This document shows, piece after piece, positions 19,643 through 28,737 of a stretch of DNA of 64,000 bases (positions within the stretch are counted from its first letter, which is position 1; each line of letters opens with the position of its first letter). Both the position numbers and the translations under genes were made by a program. The stretch covers positions 1 to 64,000 of the forward strand of contig CAMBSK010000006.1 in assembly GCA_945870575.1 (NCBI GenBank), read 5' to 3'. This stretch comes from Bordetella parapertussis (lineage in GTDB: Bacteria; Pseudomonadota; Gammaproteobacteria; Burkholderiales; Burkholderiaceae_C). The notes beneath the pieces were generated by a model, which saw only the letters and a program-made list of their open reading frames with translations, ran no database searches and was not told where the DNA came from.

Positions 19643-20821
19643 TCAACGCAACTTCAAGGTGGACAAACCGACCAGACACAGCAACATGGTGATGATCCAG
19701 AAACGGACCACCACCTGTGTTTCTTTCCAGCCGGATTTTTCAAAATGGTGGTGCAAAGGCGCCATCTTCAAAATGCGTCTGCCTTCGCCATATTTGCGTT
19801 TGGTGTATTTGAAATACATGACTTGCAACATCACCGACAAAGCCTCGGCGACAAAAATACCGCCCATGATGGCCAGCACAATTTCTTGACGTACGATGAC
19901 CGCTATGGTGCCCAGCGCCGCGCCCAAACCGAGCGCACCTACGTCACCCATGAACACCTGCGCCGGGTGCGTGTTAAACCATAAAAAGGCCAAACCCGCG
20001 CCTGCAATCGCCGCACAAAACACCAGCAATTCACCGGCGCCTGGAATATGCGGGAAAAATAAATACTTGGAATACACAGCGCTGCCGGCCACATAGGCAA
20101 ACACGCCCAGGGCTGAGCCGACCATGACCACCGGCATGATGGCCAGACCGTCAAGGCCATCTGTCAGATTGACCGCGTTGCTTGAACCGACGATAACCAG
20201 ATAAGTCAGGATGACAAAACCCAGCACGCCCAGCGGGTAGCTGATTTCCTTGAAGAATGGCAACAGCAAACCGGCCTTGGGCGGCAGGTTCACATCAAAA
20301 CCTGAACGCACCCAGCTGTAAAACAATTCAAGCACGCGCAAGTTGCTGACCTCGGAAATACTGAACACCAAGTACAAAGCAGCCAGCAAACCGATGAGGG
20401 ATTGCCACAGGTATTTTTCGCGCGAAGGCATGCCCTCAGGGTCTTTGTTAACCACCTTGCGCCAGTCATCCACCCAACCTATGGCACCAAAACCCAGTGT
20501 GACGGCCAAGACAATCCAGACAAAGCGGTTGGACAAGTCCACCCACATCAATGTGGAGAACGCAATCGACAACAGTATCAATACACCGCCCATGGTGGGC
20601 GTGCCGGATTTGCTCAGGTGCGATTCCACACCGTAGCCGCGTATGGGTTGCCCGATTTTCAATTCAGCGAGTTTGCGAATGACAGCCGGCCCGGCCATCA
20701 AGCCGATCAACAATGCGGTGAGCGCAGCCATGACGGCGCGAAATGTCAGGTACTGGAAAACGCGCAAATAACCGTACTCCGGCGAGATAGATTGCAGCCA
20801 TTGGGCCAGGGTCAGCAGCAT
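19643..20821 (-). CDS. mraY: Phospho-N-acetylmuramoyl-pentapeptide transferase
   Basis: Polytopic membrane enzyme that makes lipid I from UDP-MurNAc-pentapeptide and undecaprenyl phosphate. Its 392 residues carry about ten hydrophobic helices. The MraY signatures are [13 protein letters not shown], the catalytic Asp pair [33 protein letters not shown] and [14 protein letters not shown]. It overlaps the murF end by ten bases. Confidence 0.97.
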   Translation of the reverse strand: MLLTLAQWLQSISPEYGYLRVFQYLTFRAVMAALTALLIGLMAGPAVIRKLAELKIGQPIRGYGVESHLSKSGTPTMGGVLILLSIAFSTLMWVDLSNRFVWIVLAVTLGFGAIGWVDDWRKVVNKDPEGMPSREKYLWQSLIGLLAALYLVFSISEVSNLRVLELFYSWVRSGFDVNLPPKAGLLLPFFKEISYPLGVLGFVILTYLVIVGSSNAVNLTDGLDGLAIMPVVMVGSALGVFAYVAGSAVYSKYLFFPHIPGAGELLVFCAAIAGAGLAFLWFNTHPAQVFMGDVGALGLGAALGTIAVIVRQEIVLAIMGGIFVAEALSVMLQVMYFKYTKRKYGEGRRILKMAPLHHHFEKSGWKETQVVVRFWIITMLLCLVGLSTLKLR

Positions 20822-22227
20822 GAAGCCTCCTTGCGAGGCAACGAGGCCGCTTGTTGTTCTGGGTTTTGCAATGCCTGCACCACACGCTCCATGCGCATAA
20901 AGCGCGATCCTTTGACCAGTACGCTCGAGAGATTGGGCAACAAAGTATTCAGCCGTTGCAGCAATTCATCCATGCTGTGGCAGTGCACAGCGTTAGCACA
21001 CACACTGGCGGTATGCAGGCTGAGTTCGCCCAACGTCAGCACATGCTCAATGTGTTGTTGTTGCGCGTACTCGCCCGCCTCGGCGTGAAACGCTGCGCCT
21101 TGCGTGCCGACTTCGCCCATGTCGCCCAACACCAGCAAACGCGGCGCGGCTGATTGCGCCAGCATGTCTGTGGCGGCGCGCACTGAATCCGGGTTGGCGT
21201 TGTAACTGTCGTCAATCAAAGTGATGCTGCGGCCAACGTGTTGCAACACACTGACCTTAGAGCGGCCGTTGACCGGTTGAAACTGCGTCAAACCTTGTTC
21301 AATCGCGCTCATAGGCACACCGACGGCCAGCGCTGCGGCGACTGCCGCCATGGCATTGTGCAGATTGTGTTGTCCAGGCAAATGCAGCTGTGTTGTTAGC
21401 AGGCCCTGAGGGGTTTGTAAGTTGAGTTGCCAATGCGTGTTCAACCATAGTGCGTGCTTCACATGCACTGCGGCCGTGCTGTTGCCGAAATCGACCACGC
21501 GGCGCGAACCGGCGTAGTCACGCCACAGCCTGTGGTGCTCATCGGTGACAGGAAGCACTGCCACACCGTGGTCTGACAAGGCTTGAATAACAGCGCCGTT
21601 TTCTTCGGCCACCGCTTGCACGCTGTGCATGAATTCCTGGTGTTCACGCTGGGCGTTGTTGACCAGCGCCACCGTGGGATCAGCGCAAGCGGCAAGCCGG
21701 GCAATTTCGCCCGGGTGGTTCATGCCCAACTCCAGCACGGCGACACGGTGGTGCGCGCGCAAGCGCAGCAAAGTCAACGGCACGCCGATGTGGTTATTGA
21801 AATTACCTTGCGTAGCCAGCGCATCATCACCCTGCCATGCATGCAATATGGACGCCAGCATTTGCGTCACCGTGGTTTTGCCGTTGCTGCCGGTCACTGC
21901 AATCAATGGCAAGTCAAATTGCGCACGCCATGTCTTGGCCAGTGTTTGCAAAGCTTGCAATGTGTCGTCCACCTCAAGACCGGACAAACCGGCTTGCGCC
22001 AAACCGCGCTTGGCTATCGCCGCCCGCACGCCCAGCGCTGGTAACTGTGCCAGAAAATCGTGGGCATCAAAACGCTCGCCTTGCAAGGCGACAAACAAGT
22101 CCTGCGCTTGCAAGCTGCGGCTGTCGGTGTGTACTCTGGTAATCTTCAAATTACCGTCACCGACCAAGCGGCTGCCGGGCAGCCATTGGTGTATTTGCTG
22201 CAAGCTCAGTTGCATGGCTTGTGTCAT
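20812..22227 (-). CDS. murF: UDP-N-acetylmuramoyl-tripeptide--D-alanyl-D-alanine ligase
   Basis: Adds D-Ala-D-Ala to UDP-MurNAc-tripeptide. In the 471-residue product, [19 protein letters not shown] (UDP domain) is followed by [16 protein letters not shown] (ATP loop), [45 protein letters not shown] and [18 protein letters not shown] overlap with murE upstream. Confidence 0.97.
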   Translation of the reverse strand: MTQAMQLSLQQIHQWLPGSRLVGDGNLKITRVHTDSRSLQAQDLFVALQGERFDAHDFLAQLPALGVRAAIAKRGLAQAGLSGLEVDDTLQALQTLAKTWRAQFDLPLIAVTGSNGKTTVTQMLASILHAWQGDDALATQGNFNNHIGVPLTLLRLRAHHRVAVLELGMNHPGEIARLAACADPTVALVNNAQREHQEFMHSVQAVAEENGAVIQALSDHGVAVLPVTDEHHRLWRDYAGSRRVVDFGNSTAAVHVKHALWLNTHWQLNLQTPQGLLTTQLHLPGQHNLHNAMAAVAAALAVGVPMSAIEQGLTQFQPVNGRSKVSVLQHVGRSITLIDDSYNANPDSVRAATDMLAQSAAPRLLVLGDMGEVGTQGAAFHAEAGEYAQQQHIEHVLTLGELSLHTASVCANAVHCHSMDELLQRLNTLLPNLSSVLVKGSRFMRMERVVQALQNPEQQAASLPRKEASCC

Positions 22228-23714
22228 GCCTGCCCCCGGTTTTGCAAGGCCAGCAAGGCATGGTCTACATCCGAAAACGGCAGTTTCTGGCCTTTGACTT
22301 CCTGGTAGGTTTCATGGCCTTTACCGGCGATCAACACCACGTCTTTCACATCAGCCTGGCTGATGCTGTCGGCTATGGCCAGACCGCGATCGAGTTGCTG
22401 CACAGCACGGTGTGGTTCGCGCATGCCTTGCAGCATTTGATGGACTATGAATTGCGGGTCTTCATCGCGCGGGTTGTCGCTGGTCAGGCAAACCACATCA
22501 GCATAGTCTTCGGCGCAACGCGCCATGGGTGCGCGTTTGCTGCTGTCGCGGTCGCCGCCGCAACCGAGCACGCAATGCAAACGCCCGCCGCGTGCGTGCG
22601 CCCACGGCCGCAATGCCTGCAAAGCCTTGGCCACCGCATCCGGCGTGTGCGCATAGTCGACCACCACCGCAGGTGTGCCGGCTTGACCGAGTTGCTGCAT
22701 GCGACCGGGCACGGCTTGCAAATCGTGGCACGCTGCTACCGCTTCTGCCAAGGAATGACCGGCCTGGCGCAAGCCGGCGATCACGCCGAGCAGATTCATC
22801 ACATTAAAGTCACCCAACGCAGCGGTGGTCAGACTGATGCTTTCAGCGGCTTCGCATACGTCAAAGCATATGCCTTGGGCGGTGGTGCGTACATGGCGAG
22901 CATAAATATCGGCTGTAGCTTGCATGGACACAGTCCATAACTTCAGCGTCGAGCGCTGCAAACGCTGCACCAGTTCTCGTCCTTTGGCATCGTCTATGTT
23001 GATCACAGCGGCTGTCAAATCCGGCCATTCAAACAGGCTTTGCTTGGCCTGCCAGTAAGTCTGCATGCTGCCGTGGTAGTCCAGGTGATCTTGTGTGAAA
23101 TTAGTGAAGATAGCGGTGCGGATACGGCAACCGGACAAACGGTTCTCCACCAGACCGATGGAAGAAGCTTCAAGCGCGCAAACCTGTACACCGTCATTCA
23201 CCCAACGGCGCAACTGGGTCTGCAATTGCAAAGGATCGGGCGTGGTCAAACCGGTGCTGTGCATTTGCCCCGGTTCACCCAAGCCCAATGTGCCGACCAC
23301 GGTGCAGCGTTGCCCCAGTCGGCTGAAGGCCTGTGCCAGCCACCAGGCGGTAGAAGTTTTACCGTTGGTACCCGTCACAGCCTGCACGTTCATAGCTGCG
23401 CTGGGTGAATCGAAATACGCGTCGGCTATGGCACCGCTGGCAGCTTTCAAACCGGTGTAACTGCTGATGGGCGCATCGTGCAAAGCCAGGTCGTTGACCG
23501 CTTCAAAGGTCTCGAGCCCGATCGCCTCGACCAGACAGGCGCTCGCCCCTTGCTGCAAAGCCTGCACCACATGCTGCCTGGCGTCATTGCTTTGACCAAC
23601 CCAGGCAAAAAATCCGTCACCGGCTTGTACGCGTCTGCTGTCCGAGGTGAGCTGCGCTGTCACATGGGCACGCAACCAACGCGCAGCTTCGACGGGCGTG
23701 TGCAAATGCTGCAT
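22224..23714 (-). CDS. murE: UDP-N-acetylmuramoyl-L-alanyl-D-glutamate--2,6-diaminopimelate ligase
   Basis: Adds the third stem-peptide residue. The 496-residue product has LTSDSRRVQAGDGFFAW (UDP domain), AVTGTNGKTSTAWWLA (ATP loop), FTNFTQDHLDYHG and the specificity motif TSDNPRDEDP. The DNPR motif marks meso-diaminopimelate rather than lysine use, as expected for a Gram-negative; dapF at 32.8-33.6 kb supplies meso-DAP. Its start shares one base with the ftsI stop. Confidence 0.97.
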   Translation of the reverse strand: MQHLHTPVEAARWLRAHVTAQLTSDSRRVQAGDGFFAWVGQSNDARQHVVQALQQGASACLVEAIGLETFEAVNDLALHDAPISSYTGLKAASGAIADAYFDSPSAAMNVQAVTGTNGKTSTAWWLAQAFSRLGQRCTVVGTLGLGEPGQMHSTGLTTPDPLQLQTQLRRWVNDGVQVCALEASSIGLVENRLSGCRIRTAIFTNFTQDHLDYHGSMQTYWQAKQSLFEWPDLTAAVINIDDAKGRELVQRLQRSTLKLWTVSMQATADIYARHVRTTAQGICFDVCEAAESISLTTAALGDFNVMNLLGVIAGLRQAGHSLAEAVAACHDLQAVPGRMQQLGQAGTPAVVVDYAHTPDAVAKALQALRPWAHARGGRLHCVLGCGGDRDSSKRAPMARCAEDYADVVCLTSDNPRDEDPQFIVHQMLQGMREPHRAVQQLDRGLAIADSISQADVKDVVLIAGKGHETYQEVKGQKLPFSDVDHALLALQNRGQA

Positions 23715-25450
23715 CAGAACGACTCCGCCTCGGCCTTGGCCACCACCTGCGGTTTGACCGCCATGTCGGGTTGCACTTCAAGCATGCGCAAGGTTTGTTG
23801 TACGGTCTGGCTGAACACCGGTGCTGCCACATCTCCGCCGAAATAGCGACCGTTGGTGGGCTCATCAATCATGACTGCGACCACGATGCGCGGGTTGTCT
23901 ATGGGCGCCATACCGACAAAAAAGCCCCGGTATTTTTTCTCGGCGTAGCTTTTTCCATCTAGCTTGTGCGCGGTGCCGGTTTTGCCGCCTACCGAATAAC
24001 CCATGGTTTGCGCCTTGGGTGCGGTACCGCCTGCCCCTGTCACCATATGCAACATATTGCGCACTTGCAGCGCATGCTCAGTGGAAATGACGCGCACACC
24101 GGAGACCTTGTCCTGGCGTTTGAGCAGACTGACCGGCGCCATTTCACCGTCGCGCGCAAACATGCTGTAGGCCTGCGCCAGTTGAAACAAACTGGTCGAC
24201 AAACCGTAGCCGTAACTCATGGTCGCCTGCTCCATCGGCCGCCAGCTCTTATAGGGACGCAATCTGCCGGTGACAGCGCCGGGGAAAGGCACTTGCGGCT
24301 TCTGGCCGAAACCGACCTGTGTGTACATCTCCCACATGTCCTTGGGCGGCATGCGCATGGCGATTTTGACGGTGCCTATGTTGCTGGACTTTTGAATCAC
24401 CTCGGACACGCTCAGCGTTCCGTGCGGATGCGCGTCGGTGATGGTCATACCGTACATATTCAGCTTGCCCGGCGCGGTATCAATTAAGGTCTCCGGCTTG
24501 ATCAGGCCTTTTTCCATGGCCAGTCCAATGATGAACGGCTTCATGGTCGAGCCCGGCTCAAAGGTATCGGTCAAAGCGCGGTTGCGCAATTGCGCGCCGC
24601 TCAGGTTGCTGCGCTTGTCAGGCGTGTAACTCGGGTAATTGGCCAGCGCCAGGATGTCACCGGTTTGCGCATCCAGGACTACCACGCTGCCTGCCACCGC
24701 TTTGTTCTCCAACACAGCTTCGCGCAGACGCTGGTAGGCGAAGTACTGCACCTTGCTGTCTATGCTGAGTTGCAAGTCCTTGCCTTCAACAGGAGGCACC
24801 ATGTCGCCCACACCTTCAACCACGTGGCCTTGACCGTTTTTGATGACGCGGCGGGTGCCGTTCTTGCCGCCCAAGTGGGTGTTGAAGGTCAGTTCCACGC
24901 CTTCCTGGCCGAGGTTTTCCACATTGGTGAAACCAACCACATGGGCAGCGGCTTCCCCCTGCGGGTACATGCGCTTGTATTCCATGGTGGTGTAGATGCC
25001 ATGGATACCGAGTTCTTTGATTTTTTTACCTGCGACATCGTCGAGTTGACGGCGCAGCCACACGTGTTTGCGGCGCGTGTCGCCGACCTTGGTTTGCAGC
25101 TCGGCCAAAGGCATATCCAGCAACTGCGCCAGTGCCTTGAGTTGCGAGACATTGGCTTCCATCTCTTCGGGACAGGCCCAGATGCTGGGCATGGGCACGC
25201 TGGACGCGAGTATCAAGCCGTTGCGATCCAGGATGCGGCCGCGGTTGGCGGGAATATCCAGCTGTCTTTCAAAACGCACAATACCTTGCTTGCGGAAAAA
25301 CGCATTGCCGACCACTTGCACATAAGCGGCACGCACCACCAGTCCGATGAAACCCAGCGCAATGCAAGCGACGATGAACTGGCTGCGCCAGATCGGCGTC
25401 TTGCTGGCCAGCAAGGGGTTGGTGGAATATTGAACGCTGCGGCTGCTCAC
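23714..25450 (-). CDS. ftsI: Septal peptidoglycan transpeptidase FtsI (PBP3)
   Basis: Class B penicillin-binding protein cross-linking septal peptidoglycan with FtsW. Its 578 residues contain an N-terminal anchor (about residues 24-44) and the pedestal domain with RGRILDRNG. The transpeptidase motifs are in order: SxxK as FEPGSTMKPF with the nucleophilic serine, SxN as IQKSSNIGT and KTG as GGKTGTAHK. ATGA overlap with ftsL. Confidence 0.96.
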   Translation of the reverse strand: MSSRSVQYSTNPLLASKTPIWRSQFIVACIALGFIGLVVRAAYVQVVGNAFFRKQGIVRFERQLDIPANRGRILDRNGLILASSVPMPSIWACPEEMEANVSQLKALAQLLDMPLAELQTKVGDTRRKHVWLRRQLDDVAGKKIKELGIHGIYTTMEYKRMYPQGEAAAHVVGFTNVENLGQEGVELTFNTHLGGKNGTRRVIKNGQGHVVEGVGDMVPPVEGKDLQLSIDSKVQYFAYQRLREAVLENKAVAGSVVVLDAQTGDILALANYPSYTPDKRSNLSGAQLRNRALTDTFEPGSTMKPFIIGLAMEKGLIKPETLIDTAPGKLNMYGMTITDAHPHGTLSVSEVIQKSSNIGTVKIAMRMPPKDMWEMYTQVGFGQKPQVPFPGAVTGRLRPYKSWRPMEQATMSYGYGLSTSLFQLAQAYSMFARDGEMAPVSLLKRQDKVSGVRVISTEHALQVRNMLHMVTGAGGTAPKAQTMGYSVGGKTGTAHKLDGKSYAEKKYRGFFVGMAPIDNPRIVVAVMIDEPTNGRYFGGDVAAPVFSQTVQQTLRMLEVQPDMAVKPQVVAKAEAESF

Positions 25451-25758
25451 GGCTGAACCTTTTGTGACGCTGCGGCAGCGCTTTCCAGCGATGTGTTGGC
25501 AGGCGCTGCATACTGCGTGATGGCCGGTGAAATGGTGCGCATATGCAACTGCTCGTGCGCGAGTTTTTCCACCCGCAAGGGCGTGGCTTGCGCGCCTCTT
25601 TCAATATCCAGGCGGTCGTATTCGTTTTCCAGACGTTGCGTCTGAGCTTTGGCGCGATCGAGCTCGGTGTACAGACGGCGTGATTCATACTGGGTGCGCA
25701 CCAGGTACAGCGCGCTCAGCATGACAGCCATCAGTAACAAGGCATTCACCCGTGTCAT
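25447..25758 (-). CDS. ftsL: Cell division protein FtsL
   Basis: A small bitopic divisome protein of 103 aa. The N-terminal membrane helix (about residues 5-20) is followed by a leucine-zipper-like coiled coil (about 25-70, rich in Glu, Arg and Leu) and a short polar tail. Identity rests on size, topology and its place between rsmH and ftsI, since FtsL sequences are poorly conserved. ATGA overlaps on both sides. Confidence 0.9.
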   Translation of the reverse strand: MTRVNALLLMAVMLSALYLVRTQYESRRLYTELDRAKAQTQRLENEYDRLDIERGAQATPLRVEKLAHEQLHMRTISPAITQYAAPANTSLESAAAASQKVQP

Positions 25759-26684
25759 GCGCGCTCCTGTGCCAGGGGCAATCGCTCGGCCACCCGCATG
25801 ATGGCGCTGCGGCTGCGCGGGTTGGCTTTGATTTCTTCATCTGTTGGTCGCTGGCGGCTGAGGGCGCGCAATGGCAATTCAGGCGCGGCTGCAAACGGCG
25901 TGCGCCGGTCGTACACCTCGCGCGAATGTTTGGCGATGAATTGTTTAACCATGCGGTCTTCCAGCGAATGAAAACTGATCACCACCAGACGGCCTCCCGG
26001 CTCAAGCACTTGCAAGCTGGCGTCCAAGGCCTGCTGCAATTCGTCGAGCTCACCGTTGATGAAGATGCGAAACGCTTGAAAGGTGCGGGTCGCCGGGTTT
26101 TGCCCGGGTTCACGGGTTTTGACCACTTCAGCCACAAGTGCAGCCATCCCCAGCGTGGTGTCAGGCAATAGCCCGGCGTCGCGCTTGGCAGTGATGGCTT
26201 TGGCAATGCCGTTGGCAAATCGTTCTTCACCGAGTTCACGTATCACCTGTGCGATTTGTTCGGTTTTTGCCTCTGCCAGCCACTCGTGCACGCTTTGGCC
26301 TCGGCTGCTGTCCATCCGCATGTCCAGCGGGCCGTCGTTGCGAAACGAGAAGCCTCTTTCTGGGTTGTCGATTTGCGGCGAGCTCACTCCCAGATCCATC
26401 AACACCCCCCTCACACTGGCCGGTGGCAGCTGGCTCAGAGCCGCAAAGCCCTGGTGCCGTATCTGCAGGCGCGGATCGTTCAGGACTTGTGCACTGGCCA
26501 CTGCTTGCGGATCCTTGTCGAAGGCAATCAGTTGTCCCTGCGCCGATAACTGCGCCAAGATGCGCTTTGCATGCCCGCCTCGGCCAAAGGTTGTGTCGAC
26601 ATAAGTGGCTTCGGCCTGGACGTCCAGCGCCTCGACCGCCTCCTTCAACATGACGGTGGTGTGTGCCCATTCAGTTGTTGCCAT
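25755..26684 (-). CDS. rsmH: 16S rRNA (cytosine1402-N4)-methyltransferase RsmH
   Basis: SAM-dependent methyltransferase acting on C1402 of 16S rRNA in the P site. The 309-residue length is standard. Motifs: [13 protein letters not shown] at the N-terminus, [14 protein letters not shown] (SAM loop), [46 protein letters not shown] and [15 protein letters not shown]. Six bases separate it from the mraZ stop. Confidence 0.97.
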   Translation of the reverse strand: MATTEWAHTTVMLKEAVEALDVQAEATYVDTTFGRGGHAKRILAQLSAQGQLIAFDKDPQAVASAQVLNDPRLQIRHQGFAALSQLPPASVRGVLMDLGVSSPQIDNPERGFSFRNDGPLDMRMDSSRGQSVHEWLAEAKTEQIAQVIRELGEERFANGIAKAITAKRDAGLLPDTTLGMAALVAEVVKTREPGQNPATRTFQAFRIFINGELDELQQALDASLQVLEPGGRLVVISFHSLEDRMVKQFIAKHSREVYDRRTPFAAAPELPLRALSRQRPTDEEIKANPRSRSAIMRVAERLPLAQERA

Positions 26685-26690
26685 TCCACG

Positions 26691-27119
26691 TTAAATCGAA
26701 AAATCACGCAGCACATCAGGCATGTCGCCTTGCATGGCCTGGGCTTCCTGAGCGTCATAGGTGGACTTGTCCCACAGTTCAAAGTGGCTGCCCATTCCCA
26801 ACAAAATCGTTTCCTTGCTGATGTGTGTGGCTGCGCGCAGTTCCGGCGATATCAGAATGCGCCCGGTGCTGTCCATGTCTACGTCCATGGCGTTGCCCAG
26901 AAAAATGCGCTTCCACCAATGTGCGGTCATGGGCAAGCCGGCAACCCGCTCGCGGAACTTTTCCCATTCGCTGCGGGGAAACAGCATCAGGCAACCATGC
27001 GGATGACGCGTGATGGTGAGTTGTCCGGCCGCGGTTGCGCTCAGCACATCGCGGTGCCTAGTCGGCACCGACAAACGGCCTTTGACATCCAGACTCAGCG
27101 ACGATGCACCTTGGAACAC
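26691..27119 (-). CDS. mraZ: Transcriptional regulator MraZ
   Basis: DNA-binding regulator of the dcw operon with two SpoVT/AbrB-like swapped-hairpin repeats. The start is GTG at 27119 (reading [19 protein letters not shown]), with AAGGGG about nine bases upstream, giving 142 aa. The upstream in-frame ATG at 27182 would lie inside the repeat array that is probably MraZ's own binding site. Both DxKGRLxxP-type and [14 protein letters not shown] repeats are seen. Known family behaviour is autorepression through direct repeats near the promoter. Confidence 0.95.
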   Translation of the reverse strand: MFQGASSLSLDVKGRLSVPTRHRDVLSATAAGQLTITRHPHGCLMLFPRSEWEKFRERVAGLPMTAHWWKRIFLGNAMDVDMDSTGRILISPELRAATHISKETILLGMGSHFELWDKSTYDAQEAQAMQGDMPDVLRDFSI

Positions 27120-27168
27120 GGCAATCAACCCCTTAAAAAAACAAACAGCGGCAGAAAAACGGAGAATC

Positions 27169-27203
27169 TCACATTTTTCCACTAATTACCACTAGTTTGC
27201 ACT
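27169..27203 (-). promoter_or_regulatory. Probable MraZ operator: four direct repeats, 10-bp period
   Basis: Reading the minus strand, AGTGC (27203-27199), AGTGG (27193-27189), AGTGG (27183-27179) and TGTGA (27173-27169) follow each other with exactly five bases between them, one helical turn per repeat. E. coli MraZ is known to bind TGGGN repeats with five-base spacers upstream of mraZ. The array lies 50-84 bases upstream of the mraZ GTG. Sequence and spacing are direct observations; binding is inferred. Confidence 0.75.
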
Positions 27204-27357
27204 TTACCAGAGATTTAAGCGATTACCAACTGAAAATGAAGTTTTGTAAATAAAATCAACAACTTAGACCGCAATTTGAATTTTTCGATGAGAAAAATTT
27301 CAATATGTAACAAGCACTTAGAGAAGTATCTGAAAGTGAAATATCAGCTTTTTTGAC

Positions 27358-27385
27358 AAAAAAAAGCAGGCCTTGCGGCCTGCTT
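27358..27385 (-). terminator. Strong terminator after the dksA-like gene
   Basis: AAGCAGGCC pairs with GGCCTGCTT (nine base pairs, GCAA loop on the minus strand), followed by a run of T to 27358. It starts 25 bases after the stop at 27410 and isolates the dksA-like gene from the dcw promoter region. Confidence 0.92.
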
Positions 27386-27409
27386 GTTGTGTGCTAAAGC
27401 AGACGATGC

Positions 27410-28603
27410 TCAGTCGCCGAACATTTTTTGCTTGAGCTCGCGGCGTTGCTGCGCTTCGAGGGACAAGGTGGCGGTGGGACGTGCGATCAAACGGCCCACG
27501 CCTATGGGCTCGCCGGTTTCATCGCAATAACCGTAATCACCGCTGTCTATGCGTCCAATCGATTGTTCGATTTTTTTCAGCAGCTTGCGTTCGCGGTCGC
27601 GGGTGCGCAATTCGAGGGCGTGTTCTTCCTCGATGGTGGCGCGGTCTGCGGGATCTGGCACGATGACCGTGTCTTCGCGCAAATGCTCGGTGGTTTCACC
27701 GGCGTTGACCAGGATTTCGGTCTTGAGTTGCACCAGCTTGTGACGAAAGAATGCCATTTGCAGGCTGTTCATGTACTCCTCATCGGGCATGGCAATGATT
27801 TCAGCATCGCTGATGGTGTCGGCGGTTTTGCTTTTCCAGTTATTGACCAGTTTGGGGTCTTTGACAGGAACCACAGGTACCACGGCAGGCAGTGAAGGTA
27901 TGGCTATCGGGCCATAGCTGGATTTGGCGGTGGTTGAAGCCACGCTTTGTCCGGGCGGCGGCGGCATCATGGCCATGGCCTTGGCGGCGCGCGGCGACTT
28001 TTTGGCCACGTCGGCTGTTGCTGGTGCAGCAACAGCTTTGACGGGTGCAGATTTGGCAGAGGAAGAGGCAGATTTGCCGGGAGAGGATTTGGTAGCGCTG
28101 GTCACGGATAGGGGAGCAGTTTTTGCGTTGGAAGGTTTTTTGGCGGAAGGCGGAGTCTTGACCGGGGTCTTGGACACTTGGCCTTGTCGGGAGGCTGTTG
28201 AAGATGTGGTTACTGCTTTTTTGACGGGTACAACTTTTTTGCCGACGGGTGAACTCGCCGGTTTTTTAGCCACTGTTTTTTTGACAGGGGCTACTTTCTT
28301 GACGGGTGTCGCTTTTTTAGCGACCGGTTTTTTTACTGCCGCCTTCTTGGCGGCAACCACCGGTTTTTTCACAGCCACAGCTTTTTTGGCAGGAACAGCT
28401 TTTTTGGCAACCGGTTTTTTAGCCACTGCTTTCTTGGGAGCAACTACTGGTTTTTTCACAGCAACAGGTTTTTTGGCAACCGTTTTTTTCACCGCCAGCT
28501 TGGCTGCCTGTGCGGTTTTTTTGACCGGTGCTTTTTTGGCTGGCGCCTTGGCGCTGGTTTTCAACTTGGCTTTGGCACTGGCTTTGTGTTGGGTAGATTT
28601 CAC
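27410..28603 (-). CDS. dksA: DksA-type RNA polymerase-binding regulator with long Lys/Ala/Pro-rich N-terminal tail
   Basis: The last 125 or so of 397 residues are DksA: helices ending in the coiled-coil tip DPADRAT (the DxxDxA motif that enters the RNA polymerase secondary channel), ELRTRDRERKLLKKIEQS, then GDYGYCDETGEPIG and RLIARPTATLSLEAQ. Of the four zinc cysteines of E. coli DksA only one remains, a replacement common outside gammaproteobacteria. Residues 1 to about 180 are a repetitive basic tail built from KKPVA, KKAV and PVKK units, like histone H1/AlgP tails. The start is GTG 28603, with AGGAGA seven bases upstream; the frame is open further upstream without conserved sequence. Confidence 0.88.
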   Translation of the reverse strand: MKSTQHKASAKAKLKTSAKAPAKKAPVKKTAQAAKLAVKKTVAKKPVAVKKPVVAPKKAVAKKPVAKKAVPAKKAVAVKKPVVAAKKAAVKKPVAKKATPVKKVAPVKKTVAKKPASSPVGKKVVPVKKAVTTSSTASRQGQVSKTPVKTPPSAKKPSNAKTAPLSVTSATKSSPGKSASSSAKSAPVKAVAAPATADVAKKSPRAAKAMAMMPPPPGQSVASTTAKSSYGPIAIPSLPAVVPVVPVKDPKLVNNWKSKTADTISDAEIIAMPDEEYMNSLQMAFFRHKLVQLKTEILVNAGETTEHLREDTVIVPDPADRATIEEEHALELRTRDRERKLLKKIEQSIGRIDSGDYGYCDETGEPIGVGRLIARPTATLSLEAQQRRELKQKMFGD

Positions 28604-28737
28604 TGCATATCTCCTGTCAGCCGGGCCCGGGGAATCGATTGAAACTCCCCGACTGCTGTTATTTTTTTTTACATATTTACCATCTTGTTCATGCCGGCAG
28701 GTGTTTCCACTTGCAAGCCTTGGCGCGCGGATTGTAC

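Noticed and set aside
24590..25456. 288-codon plus-strand frame opposite ftsI
   Set aside because: Antisense shadow of ftsI with no recognisable domain. The plus-strand frames opposite the mur genes are similar.
28100..28560. Short repeated DNA units resembling a repeat or CRISPR-like array
   Set aside because: The units are imperfect codon repeats of the Lys/Ala/Pro tail in a continuous reading frame, without regular spacers.
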